A stretch of DNA of 64,000 bases from Brachynemurus nebulosus (GCA_035578155.1 JAPWDM010000045.1:1479001-1543000), one strand, 5' to 3'. Shown: positions 40,900 through 53,474, numbered from the stretch's first letter. Numbers and translations: made by a program. Notes: generated by a model not told the origin, from the sequence alone.

Positions 40900-43385
40900 T
40901 AATACTTGTAATTAAAGTATAAAAGATAGTATATGTGATTGATTGTTTGTCGAATTGGAATGGCTCTCGAACAGGGATCTGTAACCTAGTGGCAATGCGC
41001 TTCATCGGTAAACAAACAATCTTCCAACCTATTCAGTTTGATAATATTTTGACCACAATGTGATTTTTAATTAAATGAAGCTAGTAATAAGAGGTGTAAT
41101 TTTTCTAATTGATAATTTTTCAATTACCTTTCCTTGTGATCGCTATAGATTATGGAAATTTTTAAAAGAATAACAATCTGTATAACTAGACGTATATACT
41201 GATATTTATATTGTAATTTGGTTTAACTGTTTATGTTTCAAACATTGATTACAATTATGTATATTGTGTAATATTTAAAATTTATATACATAAGTAGTTA
41301 TGTACCTACACAACATTTAAATTTTGATACACGATTCAAGTTGAACAATTCATCAAATGAATAATAAATCATTTTTTGTGAATTCGATAACAATAAATAA
41401 CCCTATATGATCAAACCTATATATCCATACCAGGTTTGATGTACGTATTAGATCTATTATAATCTGTACATAATTTAAAAAATAAAAGGGGTTATTGAAA
41501 TTACATATTTTTTTTATTTTACACGTAAAGGGATCAGACTGTAAAGGGCTATGGGGCTGTGATCGGACTGTATTGTTCAAAGGGGGTAGGTAACGCGTCA
41601 AAAAAAGTGTAACTAATTTTAGTAACGTAAATTTGTCGGGAGTTGTCTTTCGGGTATAAATCGGCTTGCAATGTTTACCTTTAACATTAAATTTCATGTT
41701 ACACGTGTGATTTTCCATTTATAGGATTGAGTAAACATAGGAATGAATAATTTCTTTGATGAGAGAAAAATTGATTAGAGGGTTGTCCTGACTATGTTAA
41801 ATACATTTATACTGGTTCTTTAAATAATAAGAAATTTATTCTCTGTAAGGACAGCTTTTATCAATTTTATGAGCTCTTCAATATTTAAAAAAAAAAATAA
41901 AAAAAAATATTGAATTTCTAGAATGGTCGCGTGTATGGGGGTTTTCGAGATAACATACTTTTTATTATTGGAAATTTTCTGTGTTATGTAGCATGCCGCG
42001 ACAGGGATACTTGTTAAAGCCTAAAAATACGAAACTTTGTTATTGCACACTTAAGGTCTGGATATTCGCAAGCGTTGTATATTATTGAAAAATATTCTGA
42101 AGATATTTTGAACAATTGTGAACCCCCAGGAAATTTAAGTGAGTCTATGAAAAAATCGAAATTTACAAATTACGGTAAAATATAGCCGGGTTTAGGAAAA
42201 AAAAGTAAACAAATTTACTGATCAGTCTTACAATTGGTATTTAAACATTTCATTTGAATACTACTTCAAAACAATTTATGCTAAAATTTCTTGGTAACTC
42301 GCAGATCTCTTACAAATTAATACGATTATTATTATATAGACGTATTTATTTAAATCGTCAGTATTATTTTTCAAAGAAAAAAAAAATTTTTAGCTTATTT
42401 TTGGTACAGTTACCCTATCCCTACAAATTATTTTTGACACAATAAAAATTTTTTGGAACAATATTATTTTTTAATCAAAAAAGGAAAGGAAGTATTATCT
42501 ACACATAAGTATTAAGTATAAGTATATGCAAATATTCTAAAATATATTTTTTTATAAATTCTTTCATTTGCCAATGTATGTAGCTTACTAACGCAAAAAA
42601 TGTTTTTTGTGCAGAAAATTCGAATATGTTCAAAATTCTTTACGTACCAATTCTCATTTATGCTGTCCGAATTTCTGGTACACATATTTTATATTTAATA
42701 TTATCATATTGTAATTGTTTAATTTTCATGAAAAATCTGAAAATCTTTTTTCGTTTTATAAATTATTGGTTAAGGAAATAATTGAACTTGATATGAGGAA
42801 TTTTGTCCATAATAATTAAAACTTTTGATTCTCACAATTAAATTTTTCATTCTATATGAGGAAATTTTTCCGGAGAAGCAAACAAACCTTATCGAGGACA
42901 CTGTAGGTGCTTTGTTTTAAAATCTAAAATGAAATGTGATGAATAGAATAAGTTGTAATAAGACGACCACGCGAATGAACAAAATAGGTACTGAAAAACC
43001 GCCTTTAAACGTTATTGTTTTATTTGTTTTCACATTCAGCACAATAATTCATTAAAATACGATCCTTTTATTCATTGACTTTTATCCTCTGGACTGTATT
43101 CTTCGGTGTTATAATTAAAAGTTGTCTGTATAGAAATTCAGCAGACTGTATGATTGAACCATGAAACAAAAAATGAAAATTGTACTCTTTGAACAGAAGC
43201 AAACAGTATGTAACTGAGAAAAAAGAAAATGTATGAGATATAATGACGGACAGATATAGAAATAAACAAAAATTGAAAAATTTATTTGGATAAGTTCATT
43301 GAAAATAGGAGCATATAATTTATATTGTCTTCTATTTTTTATAAAATCTAAAAATACTAATAATACATTTCTTTATTGATATATA
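40900..43385. other. No gene seen, 40900-43385
   Basis: AT-rich spacer. The only structured items are the motif at 41970-42010 that recurs at 10997 and 39625, and short frames. One of these, 121 codons on the minus strand (41353-41718), has no recognisable domain and I do not call it a gene. Confidence 0.35.
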
Positions 43386-43744
43386 TGTTATAGTCAAACA
43401 TCGATGCGCCGGCGCTCCTAGGTTTGCCTAGTCAAACCTCAGGTCTGACATAACGTCTCAGTCAAAGTCCAAACGAATAGCGCTTTTCTACCTTTGACTA
43501 ACGAATATTTGGTTAATCCTAGGAGAGACTAATTTGGACAGTCAAACGCCGAAACTCAATTTGATGAAATCGGGGTTTGACCAGTCAGACCTAAATTATT
43601 TAATTATTAGCTATAATAATTGTTCCCATATTTTAGGAATGAATTGACAAATAATCACAACAAGAAATGAAATTGGTTACTGTTATTTTGTATCATGACA
43701 ATAGGTTTGTAATTAATGAAAAAACGAAAAAAATTACTCTTTTT

Positions 43745-43975
43745 TTGACAAGGTGATGCGTTGTGGCATCTTTGGTTCCACAATACGTTCGATCTTTTAC
43801 ATATACACAATTTTGATGAACGTTTTTTATTACAGTGGCATTTTATAAAACCTTGGCCCCCAGACTTAGAATCTTTTATATTAATCTCCCTCAGAGAAAG
43901 CTGAACGTTGGGCGCATCTTCCAAATTACGAAATTTCTCTTTGCATCCTTGTATCTGATTCCTAGCAAAAAGTGT
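43745..43975 (-). pseudogene. Integrase C-terminal cysteine-rich relic (KRBA2/Ginger type)
   Basis: Read on the minus strand, the frame has NVQLSLREINIKDSKSGGQG followed by FIKCHCNKKRSSKLCICKR and a CHNASPC end. The order Ser-Leu-Arg, Gly-Gly-Gln-Gly-Phe, then a KCxC...LCxC...RCHN cluster is what I remember at the C-terminus of the KRBA2-like integrases carried by Ginger-type elements in insects. The catalytic integrase core is absent. Upstream, the open frame runs on into the nested MITE, so its first part is artefactual. Confidence 0.6.
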
Positions 43976-43999
43976 GTTTATTATTACGTATTTTGTCCC

Positions 44000-44331
44000 C
44001 AGGGCCGGACCTAGAGTTATTAGGTCCGGGGCGAGCAATTTTGCTCCGGGGGAGCAATTTTGCTGTTGGCGCCTTTTGCTGTTGGCGCGCGGCAAAAAAT
44101 TTTGTGTGATGACCAAGAAAAAAAGGTCAACAGTAAATTTGGCACTTATCAGAAACGGACAGTGTTGACCTTTTTTTTAGTCATTACTTCTCTTTTCCAG
44201 ACAAAAATTTTTAAAATATCACTACGGCAAAAATTTTTTTACCGTTTTGGTGCCCTTTAACTTACGTTTTTGACGCCCCAAAAAGCTTTCAGGAGGGCAC
44301 GTACCCCCGCTGCCCCCTAGATTCGGCCCTG
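44000..44331. mobile_element. hAT MITE with 8 bp target duplication
   Basis: The exact 8 bp direct repeat TTTGTCCC flanks the element (43992-43999 and 44332-44339). The ends are CAGGGCCGGACCTAG and the reverse complement of CAGGGCCGAATCTAG. At 332 bp and without coding capacity it is a MITE, inserted into the older Ginger-like element. Confidence 0.9.
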
Positions 44332-44804
44332 TTTGTCCCTACTCTGATACACTGAACTCTTACTCAGATTAAATATTTTCGACATAAACTTAGTTTTCAA
44401 AGTTTTATTTATCCACGTTTTCCGCCACAGCACAGTTTGATTCACACATCTTTAAGCTTACACTCCCGCACGTTCAATGCACAAATACGGAATGACAAAT
44501 AAATTTGTTAGAATACCGCAAAGAGTTTGGCTTGTATGCAAAAACCTATTTAGATAAGTGCAGTACAAATCGACGTTTGACCGAATGTGCCTTTGTCGCT
44601 TCTAGGATAGACTAGGAAAACACCGAAACAAATTATTTTAGTTCCGACGTTTGACTAAAAAGTTAGGTACTTCTAGGTTTCACTAAAAATACATCAGTCA
44701 AAGGCCGAAATAGGAACCTATTTCGGGGTTTGCCGAAAGGCGTTAGCCAAACCTAGGATAAACTAGTCGTTCCGCGAAGGGACTACATATCGACCTTTGA
44801 CTAT

Positions 44805-44907
<103 letters not shown>

Positions 44908-45114
44908 ATATATTAACCTTATTATAATCTTTTAACCCTCTTAACCTTATTATAATCTTTTATACCTATGCTTACAGGTCAAGACTCTTTGAGTAATTAG
45001 TTTTATTAATTTGATTCATAAAAACAAATTTATAATTGTGTATCATTTTCTTTTTCTTGCGATACAAAGAAAAACACTACAAATTAGAGATGGAAATCGA
45101 ACCAAGAATTTTAA

Positions 45115-45532
45115 AGCTCAGTCCACAATATATTGCCGATATCGGTACGCTCCAGCTTCGGTCTCGCTTCAATATAATCTTGTTGTGTTCATATTACAGT
45201 GCTGATATCATGCTGGTACCTATTCGTGCTCCATTCACATTACAATGACGCTCTCAGGACGCTCCCAGTTCAGTTTTAGTTCAATGCATGACATCTTTTC
45301 ATGACAACTGAATGTAAGCGTAGCGGAGTGGAATCAAAAAAGTGTTCACACTATCGATATATGTGGGTCTGATTTATATTGATATTGGGGCGAGAACGTA
45401 CCGCGACTGATTGCGGAACGGTATCGGAGCGATGATGTAAGTACACTCATTGTTTCTTGTGTAAGAATATTTTATTGAATCGGAAGCGTAGCGATATCGT
45501 ACCGAGAGCGGAGCGATAATGTGGATCGGGCC
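45115..45532. mobile_element. PIF/Harbinger MITE
   Basis: The left end AGCTCAGTCCACAATATATT pairs with the right end (reverse complement GGCCCGATCCACATTATCGC). TAA lies on both sides (45112-45114 and 45533-45535), matching the 3 bp Harbinger target. The interior has GGAGCG and TATCG repeats and no transposase. Confidence 0.7.
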
Positions 45533-45654
45533 TAAGGGTCTTCTCAGGTCTCAGTCCCGATTTTTGAGCGACCTCGAGAGGTGGCAAAACTACCGGGGCA
45601 GTTCTAGAAACCTCCGGCGGTGGGTGAAGTAATGTTTTGGTCTCAACTGAACCC

Positions 45655-45990
45655 AATAAAATTTTGTCTAACCTAACGACATCTACTGAAATTTTGCCTA
45701 AACTAACGGAACCTAACGGAACTTGGTCTAACCTAACAGGACCTAAGCGAGCTTATCTTAACCTAAGAAATCAAAATTTCCCTAATAGATGACGCAGCCA
45801 CCTTTGAGCTCTGTAAAGTTTCCGACATCTAGAGAAATTTAGTCTAACCTAACGGAACCTAAGGTAATTTTGTTTAACCTAACGGAACCTAAGCGAACTT
45901 AGTTTAACCTAAAAACTCAAAATTGCCCTAATAGATGGCGCAGTCACCTTTGAGCTCTGTAAATCCCAAGTTTCACTACTAGGTGGCGCT
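45655..45990. repeat. Degenerate CTAACCTAACGGAACCTAA-type repeats
   Basis: Phrases such as TCTAACCTAACGGAACCTAA recur about nine times. A larger unit of roughly 150-180 bases, containing CCCTAATAGATG(A/G)CGCAG and CACCTTTGAGCTCTGTAAA, is duplicated (around 45780 and 45930). It is related in flavour to the block at 32531. No coding frame. Confidence 0.7.
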
Positions 45991-46249
45991 GCTAGTCCGG
46001 ATACTAGGGAACTCTGTACATAAATTTGAAAAATTGTCAAGAGATGGCGCTAAAAATCTTTGTCGATAGTTAAAAGATGGTGCTGCTAGTCCGAACCACT
46101 GCGAACTCGGCAAAATTCCATGAAAAGATGGCGCCGCAATCATCTAATTCTGAACATATAATCGAAACAGCGCTAATAGGTAGCACATAAGGTTTGATAT
46201 TATATATTCTCATAAATCAAACAGATTTAAACTTGTATAAATTGTCAGC

Positions 46250-46304
46250 TGACGTCATAGTACTATTTTTCTGCTATAAAAGACCGTGACAGAATTTTTT
46301 TTCA
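46250..46304 (+). promoter_or_regulatory. CRE-TATA-initiator core promoter
   Basis: TGACGTCA (46250-46257), a perfect CREB/ATF site, is followed by TATAAAAG (46275-46282) and by TCAATT with its A at 46304. That places the presumed start 29 bases after the first T of the TATA box, the textbook distance. The broken frame at 46465 follows on the same strand. Confidence 0.55.
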
Positions 46305-46464
46305 ATTACAATTTTATTTAGTATTATTATTGCAAACTTATTGTTGCAAAAATATTTTTTTTTTTATTTAAAATTTTATCGATGCATCGACATCTAAAGG
46401 TCATTAGCATCTGTACTGATACATAATATTTTTTTCAATGGTGTTAAAAATTAATTATTGTGAA

Positions 46465-46842
46465 ATGGGTTCCATTACTACTGGTGCTTTATTTGGAGAC
46501 AGGGACTTAGTGCAACAAATGGCGTCAAATTTTATGACCAAATAAAAGAATCTTAGTTCTATCAAACGATGGATTAAACTCTCTGATATAGAGATTGGAA
46601 AAATATATAAAATAATGGGTACAAGTCAGCTACCATCAAAATTCGATTAATCGAAAATGAAAACAGTTTTGGAGTTAGAAATTGGATACATATCATTGGC
46701 GGCGAGATTCGACAATTTAAATGAGCAGATGTTCGCGTGGCTGCAGAACAATCCACAATTGGGTATTATAAATAATGGACCAATCGGACTAACTCATAAA
46801 TTGCAATTCAAAACATTGGATCTTCTAAAAATCGCAACTTAA
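46465..46842 (+). pseudogene. Broken intronless mini-gene, unknown family
   Basis: A single frame of 126 codons runs from ATG 46465 to TAA 46840-46842 and is interrupted only by TAA at 46543-46545 and 46648-46650. Both flanks of each stop stay in the same frame without indels, so the reading frame looks inherited. The middle part reads IKRWIKLSDIEIGKIYKI, resembling a small family in insect genomes whose members start with a Trp-Ile-Lys-Leu-x-x-Leu/Ile-x-x-Gly-x-x-Tyr-x-Ile phrase. I remember that family only as uncharacterised, intronless and mobile- or virus-associated. A complete core promoter lies 160-215 bases upstream and AATAAA lies 106 bases downstream. Function unknown; a transposon or viral-derived gene is an inference. 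Confidence 0.5.
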
Positions 46843-46947
46843 AACGTTGGATCTTCTTAAAATTTGTAAATTAAAAAAATCTTGTTAAGGTTTACATGTT
46901 AAAAAGTGATCATTGTGTACCTGTTTTTTTTTTTTAAACTATACTTA

Positions 46948-46953
46948 ATAAAA
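46948..46953 (+). terminator. Polyadenylation signal after the broken mini-gene
   Basis: AATAAA followed by an A run, on the same strand and about 105 bases after the last stop of the frame at 46465-46842. Confidence 0.4.
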
Positions 46954-46984
46954 AAAAAATTTAAAGAAAAAACCGATCTTTTTA

Positions 46985-47860
46985 TTTACACCCATCCCTA
47001 AAAAATAAATCAAACTAATTTTTAATATTATACCTCAAACTTGATGTATACATAAAAATTCCATTTACAATTATGGCACACCATATATACTCGTAAATTT
47101 TACAAAAATGTATCACTCTGCATATACATATTCTCTTTAATCTGTACATTCTATTTGATGATTAATATCACAATACATATTACTCAGCTAAAAATCGCTG
47201 TTACATATAAATTAATATCTATGTATTTTTTAAATATCTTAAAAATAGCTATGACTACTTTACTATATAGCCAATCACGCGATATCGTGTGATAAATATA
47301 AGAACTTACTCATTTAAGGTAAAATATTTGATGATAAACAATTAAATAAAAATGAATTTTTTTAAATATATACATAGCAATGTATTATGCATATAAAATG
47401 TATTATTTCCCTTTAAGTATATATACAGTACTCTGTTAAAAGTAAGGGTTTCTACACCGTTAAAAACCAAATTTTTTACAATATCAATATATTTTTAAAA
47501 AATCATTTTTCTTAATGTTTTTAAAACTTAATATGTAATATCGATAATTTAAAACAGTTTTGAAACATTAATTTCTCATCAGAGATATTTTTTAGTCTTA
47601 AATTAATAGCACAATATTCCATATATTTTAAGAAAAATTTCTTTCCCATATTTTATATTTACTTAAACAATATACCGGTCTTTGTTAAATTTATTACTTG
47701 TTAGTTTAATTATTAAAAATTAGTTAAACATACTTATAGGTATTAAATGACCTCTAGTTTTTGTAAACGACTGTAATAGCACTAAAAAATTTTTATTTAC
47801 TTATCTAATATCTTAAACAAGAAATCCTTTTTATCAACGTCGAATCATCTTTTTTTTACA
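46985..47860. other. No feature seen, 46985-47860
   Basis: Very AT-rich spacer without coding frames or repeat structure that I can support. Confidence 0.4.
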
Positions 47861-47862
47861 TA

Positions 47863-48021
47863 CCGTCAAACGGAACTATTTTAAAATTTTAACGATTATG
47901 CGTTTTTAATAGGGGATGTTCTTTAAGAGTTTAAATATTTTTTAAAACTCTACTTTAAGAGTTTAAATCTTTTTTTTTGTTCTAAATAGCTCCACCGTTT
48001 TCAAATAGCCTCGTTTGACGG
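47863..48021. mobile_element. TA-flanked MITE, family M, copy 2
   Basis: The TIRs CCGTCAAACGGAACTATTT and (right) CAAATAGCCTCGTTTGACGG lie between TA dinucleotides (47861-47862 and 48022-48023). It is collinear with 9444-9654 but about 50 bases shorter through a deletion near the left end. Confidence 0.85.
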
Positions 48022-48023
48022 TA

Positions 48024-48850
48024 TTTGTTATACTTCAGTATATACCTACTCTATATTCTTATAATTTTATTTATAAAATAAAATGTATTTAATTATTAAA
48101 AATTTATAGAACTTAAGAAAATCACATACTGACTACATGATATTTCTGGTTAAATACTAAATCATGCACTAGATGTCGTTAGGTTAGACCGAATTCTCGT
48201 TCACACTCTTCCACCCACCGCCGGAGGTTTCTATTATGCTACGAAAAAATAAAGTAAAAAGGAGTACTAAACAACATTGGGAACGGGTTAAGAAAATCAC
48301 TCTCTTTCCCATTTCTATTACAAATATTTTTATGAAACAGATCTATGTTGCTATTTTACTTGTTTTCATTACTTACAGATCAAAGTTCTTTGAGCCATTA
48401 ATTAAATTAATCTCGTCCACGAAATCGTAACTGTATTTGTGTGTTATTTGCATGTTTTCAATGATGTGGTGTAGCGAAGCCTACATCTATCTGGTAAAGC
48501 ATGATTTCATAAATTCTTAAAACAAAATTAATAAAAGTAAAAAAAAGAGAATTTTATAAAGTCAAAATTTAATCAATATATATATTATTATTCAAAATTA
48601 ATTTTACAAATTTATATTTAGACATCTAGTGAATTTGTATAAAAGCAATATCGATATATTACTGTTTAAATTACGATCAGATGTAAAAAAATTAATGCTA
48701 AGGCCATCTAGTAAATCTCTAATGAACTAATATTCAAATTACATTTCATAATTCCAAATCAGCCACAATAATATGTTTATAAAATTAAATTGCAAGTTCA
48801 AGCTTACGGATTTAAAAATTTATTTACTTAAAAAACCGAATAAGTAATTT
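48024..48850. other. No feature seen, 48024-48850
   Basis: AT-rich spacer. A 64-codon + strand frame (48236-48430) has no recognisable motif. Confidence 0.35.
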
Positions 48851-48855
48851 CATTA

Positions 48856-48957
48856 CACAGTTTTAACTAAATTCGCACAATGTAATCATTTTGGAATAAT
48901 TCTTTGCACAGTTTTAACTAAATTCGCACAATGGAATCATTTTGGAATAATTTTTTA
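48856..48957. repeat. Two-copy 51 bp tandem repeat
   Basis: The unit starting CACAGTTTTAACTAAATTCG occurs at 48856 and 48907 with only a few differences. The second copy contains an ATG that opens a 94-codon AT-rich frame I do not consider a gene. Confidence 0.85.
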
Positions 48958-49298
48958 CAATCATTTATTATAATTACAAAATTTCAACTCTGCACTTACA
49001 AGATAAGTAATGTTTTAAATATCCAATTTATTTTTTTTAAAAGGAAAAAGGAAAATTTAATTAAAATAAAATTCAAGTTTAGATTTGATCTTATTCAAAG
49101 CATTTGCAAATTATTTATGTTCATAATTTGTTTTAAATCAATGTTTGAAGTATATTGCATTTTTCTTTTCAAATTTAAATTTCGAAATATTACAATCATA
49201 ATCATACAAAATTAGTTATTGTAATATTCATTAAAATATCTAACTTCGTATATCGCATTTAATTTAATTTTGAGTCTATTCATAATAATGTTATTTTA

Positions 49299-50943
49299 CT
49301 CACAAGTAAAGGTCCCGAGGCCGGACCTATCGATTTTGATGAAACTTAAATATGTTGTAGAACACTAAAAACTAAGGGACACGTATTTTTTTTTATCTGC
49401 GGAAAAACGGTTTGAAGGGGTGAAATCGCCCTCCAGAAATTGGGGTAAAAATTTAATTTTTCAAATATCTCGAAAACAGTAAGAGATAGAGCAAAAGTTT
49501 AAATTGGCGATATTACTCTTTTTTAAGGAGCTATCTATTGATATGCAACTTGTTCAAATTATATCAACAGGGGTGGCTGGAGGTTAAAATTTGGGGGTTA
49601 ATTTTGCAAAAAGGGGGTGAAAAATAAACAATATAAAAATTTTGTTTACAGACTTGAAATCTGCGTCAAAAAATCTAATTGACCTGTTTTTGCTCAATAT
49701 CCTAATATTAAGTCTAGGGGTAGTTAACTAGAGGGTGACTATGTCAAATAATCGTATTATTTGGGTATTTCAAGAAGTTCTTCTTCATGAAAAATAGCTT
49801 AAGACAATTAGAATAACGTAGAAATGAAATTCTCGAATTCAAAATTGAGTTTGAGCAACATTGGAGAGGGGGTGAGTCACCCTCTTAAATTACATACTAG
49901 TTTATATACACTAATTTTTGCTATTAACACACTGATAGTGGGTAAAATAATGTCACAATAAGTGGTTCTGAAGTTGGATTAAAATGAAATTCTCGAATTC
50001 AAAATTGAGTTTGAGCAACATTGGAGAGGGGGTGAGTCACCCTCTTAAATTACATACTAGTTTACATACACTAATTAACACACTGACAGGGGGTAATAAT
50101 GTCGCAATAGATCGTTCTGAAGTTAGACTATCGTATGTAAGGTTTTTATTAGGTTTCGTTATTTTAGGTTAGGTTATGTAATTTTCGGTATCGATAATTT
50201 TCGATAAGGAAAACTATAATATCCATTAAAAAACAAACCTAGTAAAGACCTTTCATATGATAGTCCAACTTCAGAACCACTTATTGTGACATTATTTTAC
50301 CAACTATCAGTGTGTTAATAGCAAAAATTAGTGTATATAAACTAGTATGTAATTTAAGAGGGTGACTAACCCCCTCTCCAATGTTGCTCAAACTCAATTT
50401 TGAATTCGAGAATTTCATTTCTACGTTATTCTAATTGTCTTAAGCTATTTTCTATGAGGAAGAACTTCTTGAAATACCCAAATTGTACGACTATTCGACA
50501 TAGTCACCCTCTAGTTAACTACCCCTAGACTTAATATTAGGGCATTGAGCAAAAATAGGTCAATTAGATTTTTTGACGTAGATTTCAAATCTGTAAACAA
50601 AATTTTTATATTGTATATTTTTCACCCCCTTTTTGCAAAATTAACCCCCAAATTTTAACCCCCAACCACCCCTGTTGATGTAATATGAACAAATTGCATA
50701 TCAATAGATAGCTCTTTAAAAAAGAGCAATATCGCCAATTTAAACTTTTGCTCTATCTCTTACTGTTTTCGAGATATTTGAAAAATTAAATTTTTACCCC
50801 AATTTTTGGAGGGCGATTTCACCCCTTCAAACCGTTTTTCCGCAGATAAAAAAAAATACGTGTCCCTTTGTTTTTAGTGTTCTACAATATATTTAAGTTT
50901 CATCGAAATCGATAGGTCCGGCCTCGGGACCTTTACTTGTCAG
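49299..50943. repeat. Giant inverted repeat (foldback), arms about 680 bp
   Basis: The left arm 49299-49975 begins ACAAGTAAAGGTCCCGAGGC. Its reverse complement, a few percent diverged, is at about 50262-50943. The central 290 bases hold an additional partial copy of the arm's inner end (49983-50085, TGAAATTCTCGAATTCAAAA start), directly repeating 49825-49930. No coding frame exists. No convincing target duplication was found. It is either a foldback transposon or an inverted duplication of a repeat. Confidence 0.9.
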
Positions 50944-50949
50944 TTGAAT

Positions 50950-52180
50950 TTATACCAAACTCAGTTTTAAAAAAGGAATTAAAACAACACATAACATGCA
51001 ACACAATGTAGAAACGCTTAAACACTTGTACAATCTTACTTTAGGGTTCAATTTAAATATATTTTCATTGATGCTTTGTTTTAACCATGTTTATCCAAAA
51101 TATTCTAGTCATATTTTGTTATTTATTCTTAGTTATTTATTCGGAATGTAAAAGTCATTTATTTAAATTCAAATTTAAAAATAGTTTAATAACCTTTTAA
51201 CCACAACGTATTTTCTTTGACAATTCTTAATTTTGTACATAAACGGTTTTGTCTGTTTTGTTTCACTTACATATGTGAGTATATCTCTAAAAGGCCAAAT
51301 CAACCCTTATAGCGGGCGTCATTTTGAAAAAAATCAACTGATCCAAAATCACGCCCTAGTAAATTTATTTCATTTCTTTCATAAGATTTAATTAATTGTC
51401 TAACATTTACTATTTCTCAATTTAAGGGATTAAAAAATTTTAACTTAAAAAAATATTTCATTCAAAGTAAAATTATTATATTTCAAAATGTATTACAGTA
51501 AAACTTGCTCTGCTAAACGCAATATTTTATAGATGACTGTGTACCACAACTTTGTATTCGAATTTAGATTTTAAGCGCGTTATTTTGTAAATCCGCAAAG
51601 CTCTAGAACTTGCAATAAATTTTGTTATAATTTGAAAAATCATGTTTAATAACTTCGTTTCCCTATTTTTCTTTTTCAAAATATTTTCAGACACATTTTG
51701 GTACGGGGATGTGACCCATACGTTACCTCTGGACAGGCACCAAATTTCCACTAGCGCACGAGTTTCTAATAGCCACGGGCCCCTATTAGGAACCCCTTTG
51801 ATTTCCTCTTTGACATTAGTAATTTAAGTAGCCGAAAAACCCCATAACCTTCTTATTTTTAATTCTAGTAGCTAAGCCCCCCAGCAAAATCATATTGCCT
51901 ATTTTTAATATTTTTAATATTTTTTTAATTTTTTTACGCTACAGTGGAGAAAATACGAATATTTTTATGAAATACATTTATTTTTAATGAAAACTGATTT
52001 CATAAAAATAATACATAATATAACAGATAACTGATATGCCATGTTTTATCTAAAGGAAATTTTTGAAGACAAATAGATAAAATTTTATCAGAACAGCTTA
52101 TACTGATTTAATTACATTTTGTACGAAGAGAATTTATTAAGCCGGAAAATACTAAGCGTATTTTAATTTGAAGAAACAAA
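50950..52180. other. No gene seen, 50950-52180
   Basis: AT-rich spacer. Two short opposing frames at 51527-51827 overlap and show no domains. Confidence 0.35.
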
Positions 52181-52181
52181 A

Positions 52182-53123
52182 CAGTGCAACTGAATCAGTT
52201 ATTTCAGAAACAACACATGTGACAATTTCGGCTATTTTGAGTCAGAAGTGGATTTGTATATAGTTTACCAAGACGCACCGTTTGGTGCAAAAAAAAAAAA
52301 AACACATAAAATTAACCCAACCCGTTGAAATCTAATCTTGAAGTTTGCATTCAGAACAGAAACAACACAGGTGAATCAGTTGTATTAGTGATGGAGAACT
52401 ATCGATAGTCCCGACTATCTATAATTTCGACTATCGATAGTTATCGATAGTTTTTGATGCTCAAGTTTTTTGACTTGGGCGGCATTTGGATAGCTGGAGA
52501 GTAAAAAGAAAAAAAAGCGTCGCCGGAAATTCCCTTAAAATGGTTGTTTTTATATCTCTGGCTATAATTTTTATTATCTTTATGGTATTTATAAGTAAAC
52601 GAAATGGCTGAAAAAACTGTCGATGGTAAAAAAAAAATATCGATAGATATCGATAGTCAAAACTATCGATAGTTATCGATAATGCTATCGATAGTTCTCC
52701 ACCAATAAGTTATATTGTATTGACTATGAAGATGAGTGATTACCCTTATTTTAATAAATGTCCTTTTTTCGAAATAGGTCGATGTTAATGTTCCTGTTAA
52801 TCATTTTTTTTTTTGTCATTCCTTCTTTTGAAAGCAATAAAAGTTAAAAAAGAAAAGAAGTTAATGCGTTACTTTTGTTGTAGAAAACGATTTCCTGCAG
52901 AAACAACACATGTGAAATTTCTTTAAAATGTCATATGTTGATTTTTGATGAAATTTTTTCGGCAAAAACTTGTCAATTGACGTAAATATATTTTGTTTAC
53001 AACGTACATTTTTTTCAGATTTCTAACGCACAAATTGTGTGAGCTGCACAGTTTTTTGTTGTTTACTCAAAATTTGAAAAAAGTAACATGTGTTGTTTCT
53101 GAAATAATTGATTCAATTTACTG
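52182..53123. mobile_element. TIR element with reiterated AACAACACATGTGA motif
   Basis: The ends CAGTGCAACTGAATCAGTTA and (reverse complement of the right end) CAGTAAATTGAATCAATTAT are inverted repeats. They are followed inward by TTTCAGAAACAACACATGT. The AGAAACAACACA(T/G)GTGA motif recurs at about 52203, 52358 and 52900 (+) and 53085 (-). CAGT...ACTG ends suggest hAT, but I see no clear 8 bp target duplication. A smaller hAT MITE is nested at 52386-52707. Confidence 0.65.
52386..52707. mobile_element. hAT MITE rich in CTATCGATAG palindromes
   Basis: The ends TAGTGATGGAGAACTATCGA and (right, complemented) TATTGGTGGAGAACTATCGA are flanked by AGTTGTAT (52378-52385) and AGTTATAT (52708-52715), an 8 bp target duplication with one mismatch. 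CTATCGATAGTT strings are reiterated inside both ends. It has no coding frame. Confidence 0.8.
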
Positions 53124-53221
53124 TTGAGTTTAAGTTCAAAGTTCTATGAATAAATGAATAAATGATATTCTTAATAAATGTACGAATATAAGGATATCAT
53201 TGTACAGGTTATACAGGTTAA

Positions 53222-53465
53222 CCCTTTCCAGTCCTTTTTTTACTGGCGTGTTGCCAACAGGTCCAAATTAAATCTAAGTAATTAGAGCTAAGAAAACATT
53301 TACCATTTTTTATGATTTCCCAGGTGCATTTTGTCTCAAAATATTCTCATAAAATTGACAAAAATAATAAAGGCAAGAAAACTATATCGGACGGGTTCCG
53401 ATAAATGATAGGAACGGAAAAATGACAATGTCGAAAGACATCCGACACATTGTTATTGGAAAGGG
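53222..53465. mobile_element. piggyBac-type MITE, 244 bp
   Basis: TTAA flanks both sides (53218-53221 and 53466-53469). The ends are CCCTTTCCAGTCC and the complement of CCCTTTCCAATAA. It has the same terminal CCCTTT style as the element at 4943 but a different interior. Confidence 0.8.
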
Positions 53466-53474
53466 TTAATACAA

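Noticed and set aside
41353..41718. 121-codon minus-strand frame
   Set aside because: No recognisable domain, no splice or promoter context, composition like the surrounding spacer.
43655..44116. 153-codon minus-strand frame as an intact gene
   Set aside because: It begins inside the nested hAT MITE and only its later part resembles an integrase tail; it is a fusion of a MITE and a relic.
48931..49215. 94-codon + strand frame
   Set aside because: It starts in a 51 bp tandem duplicate and is Phe/Ile/Lys-rich, as expected by chance in such AT-rich sequence.
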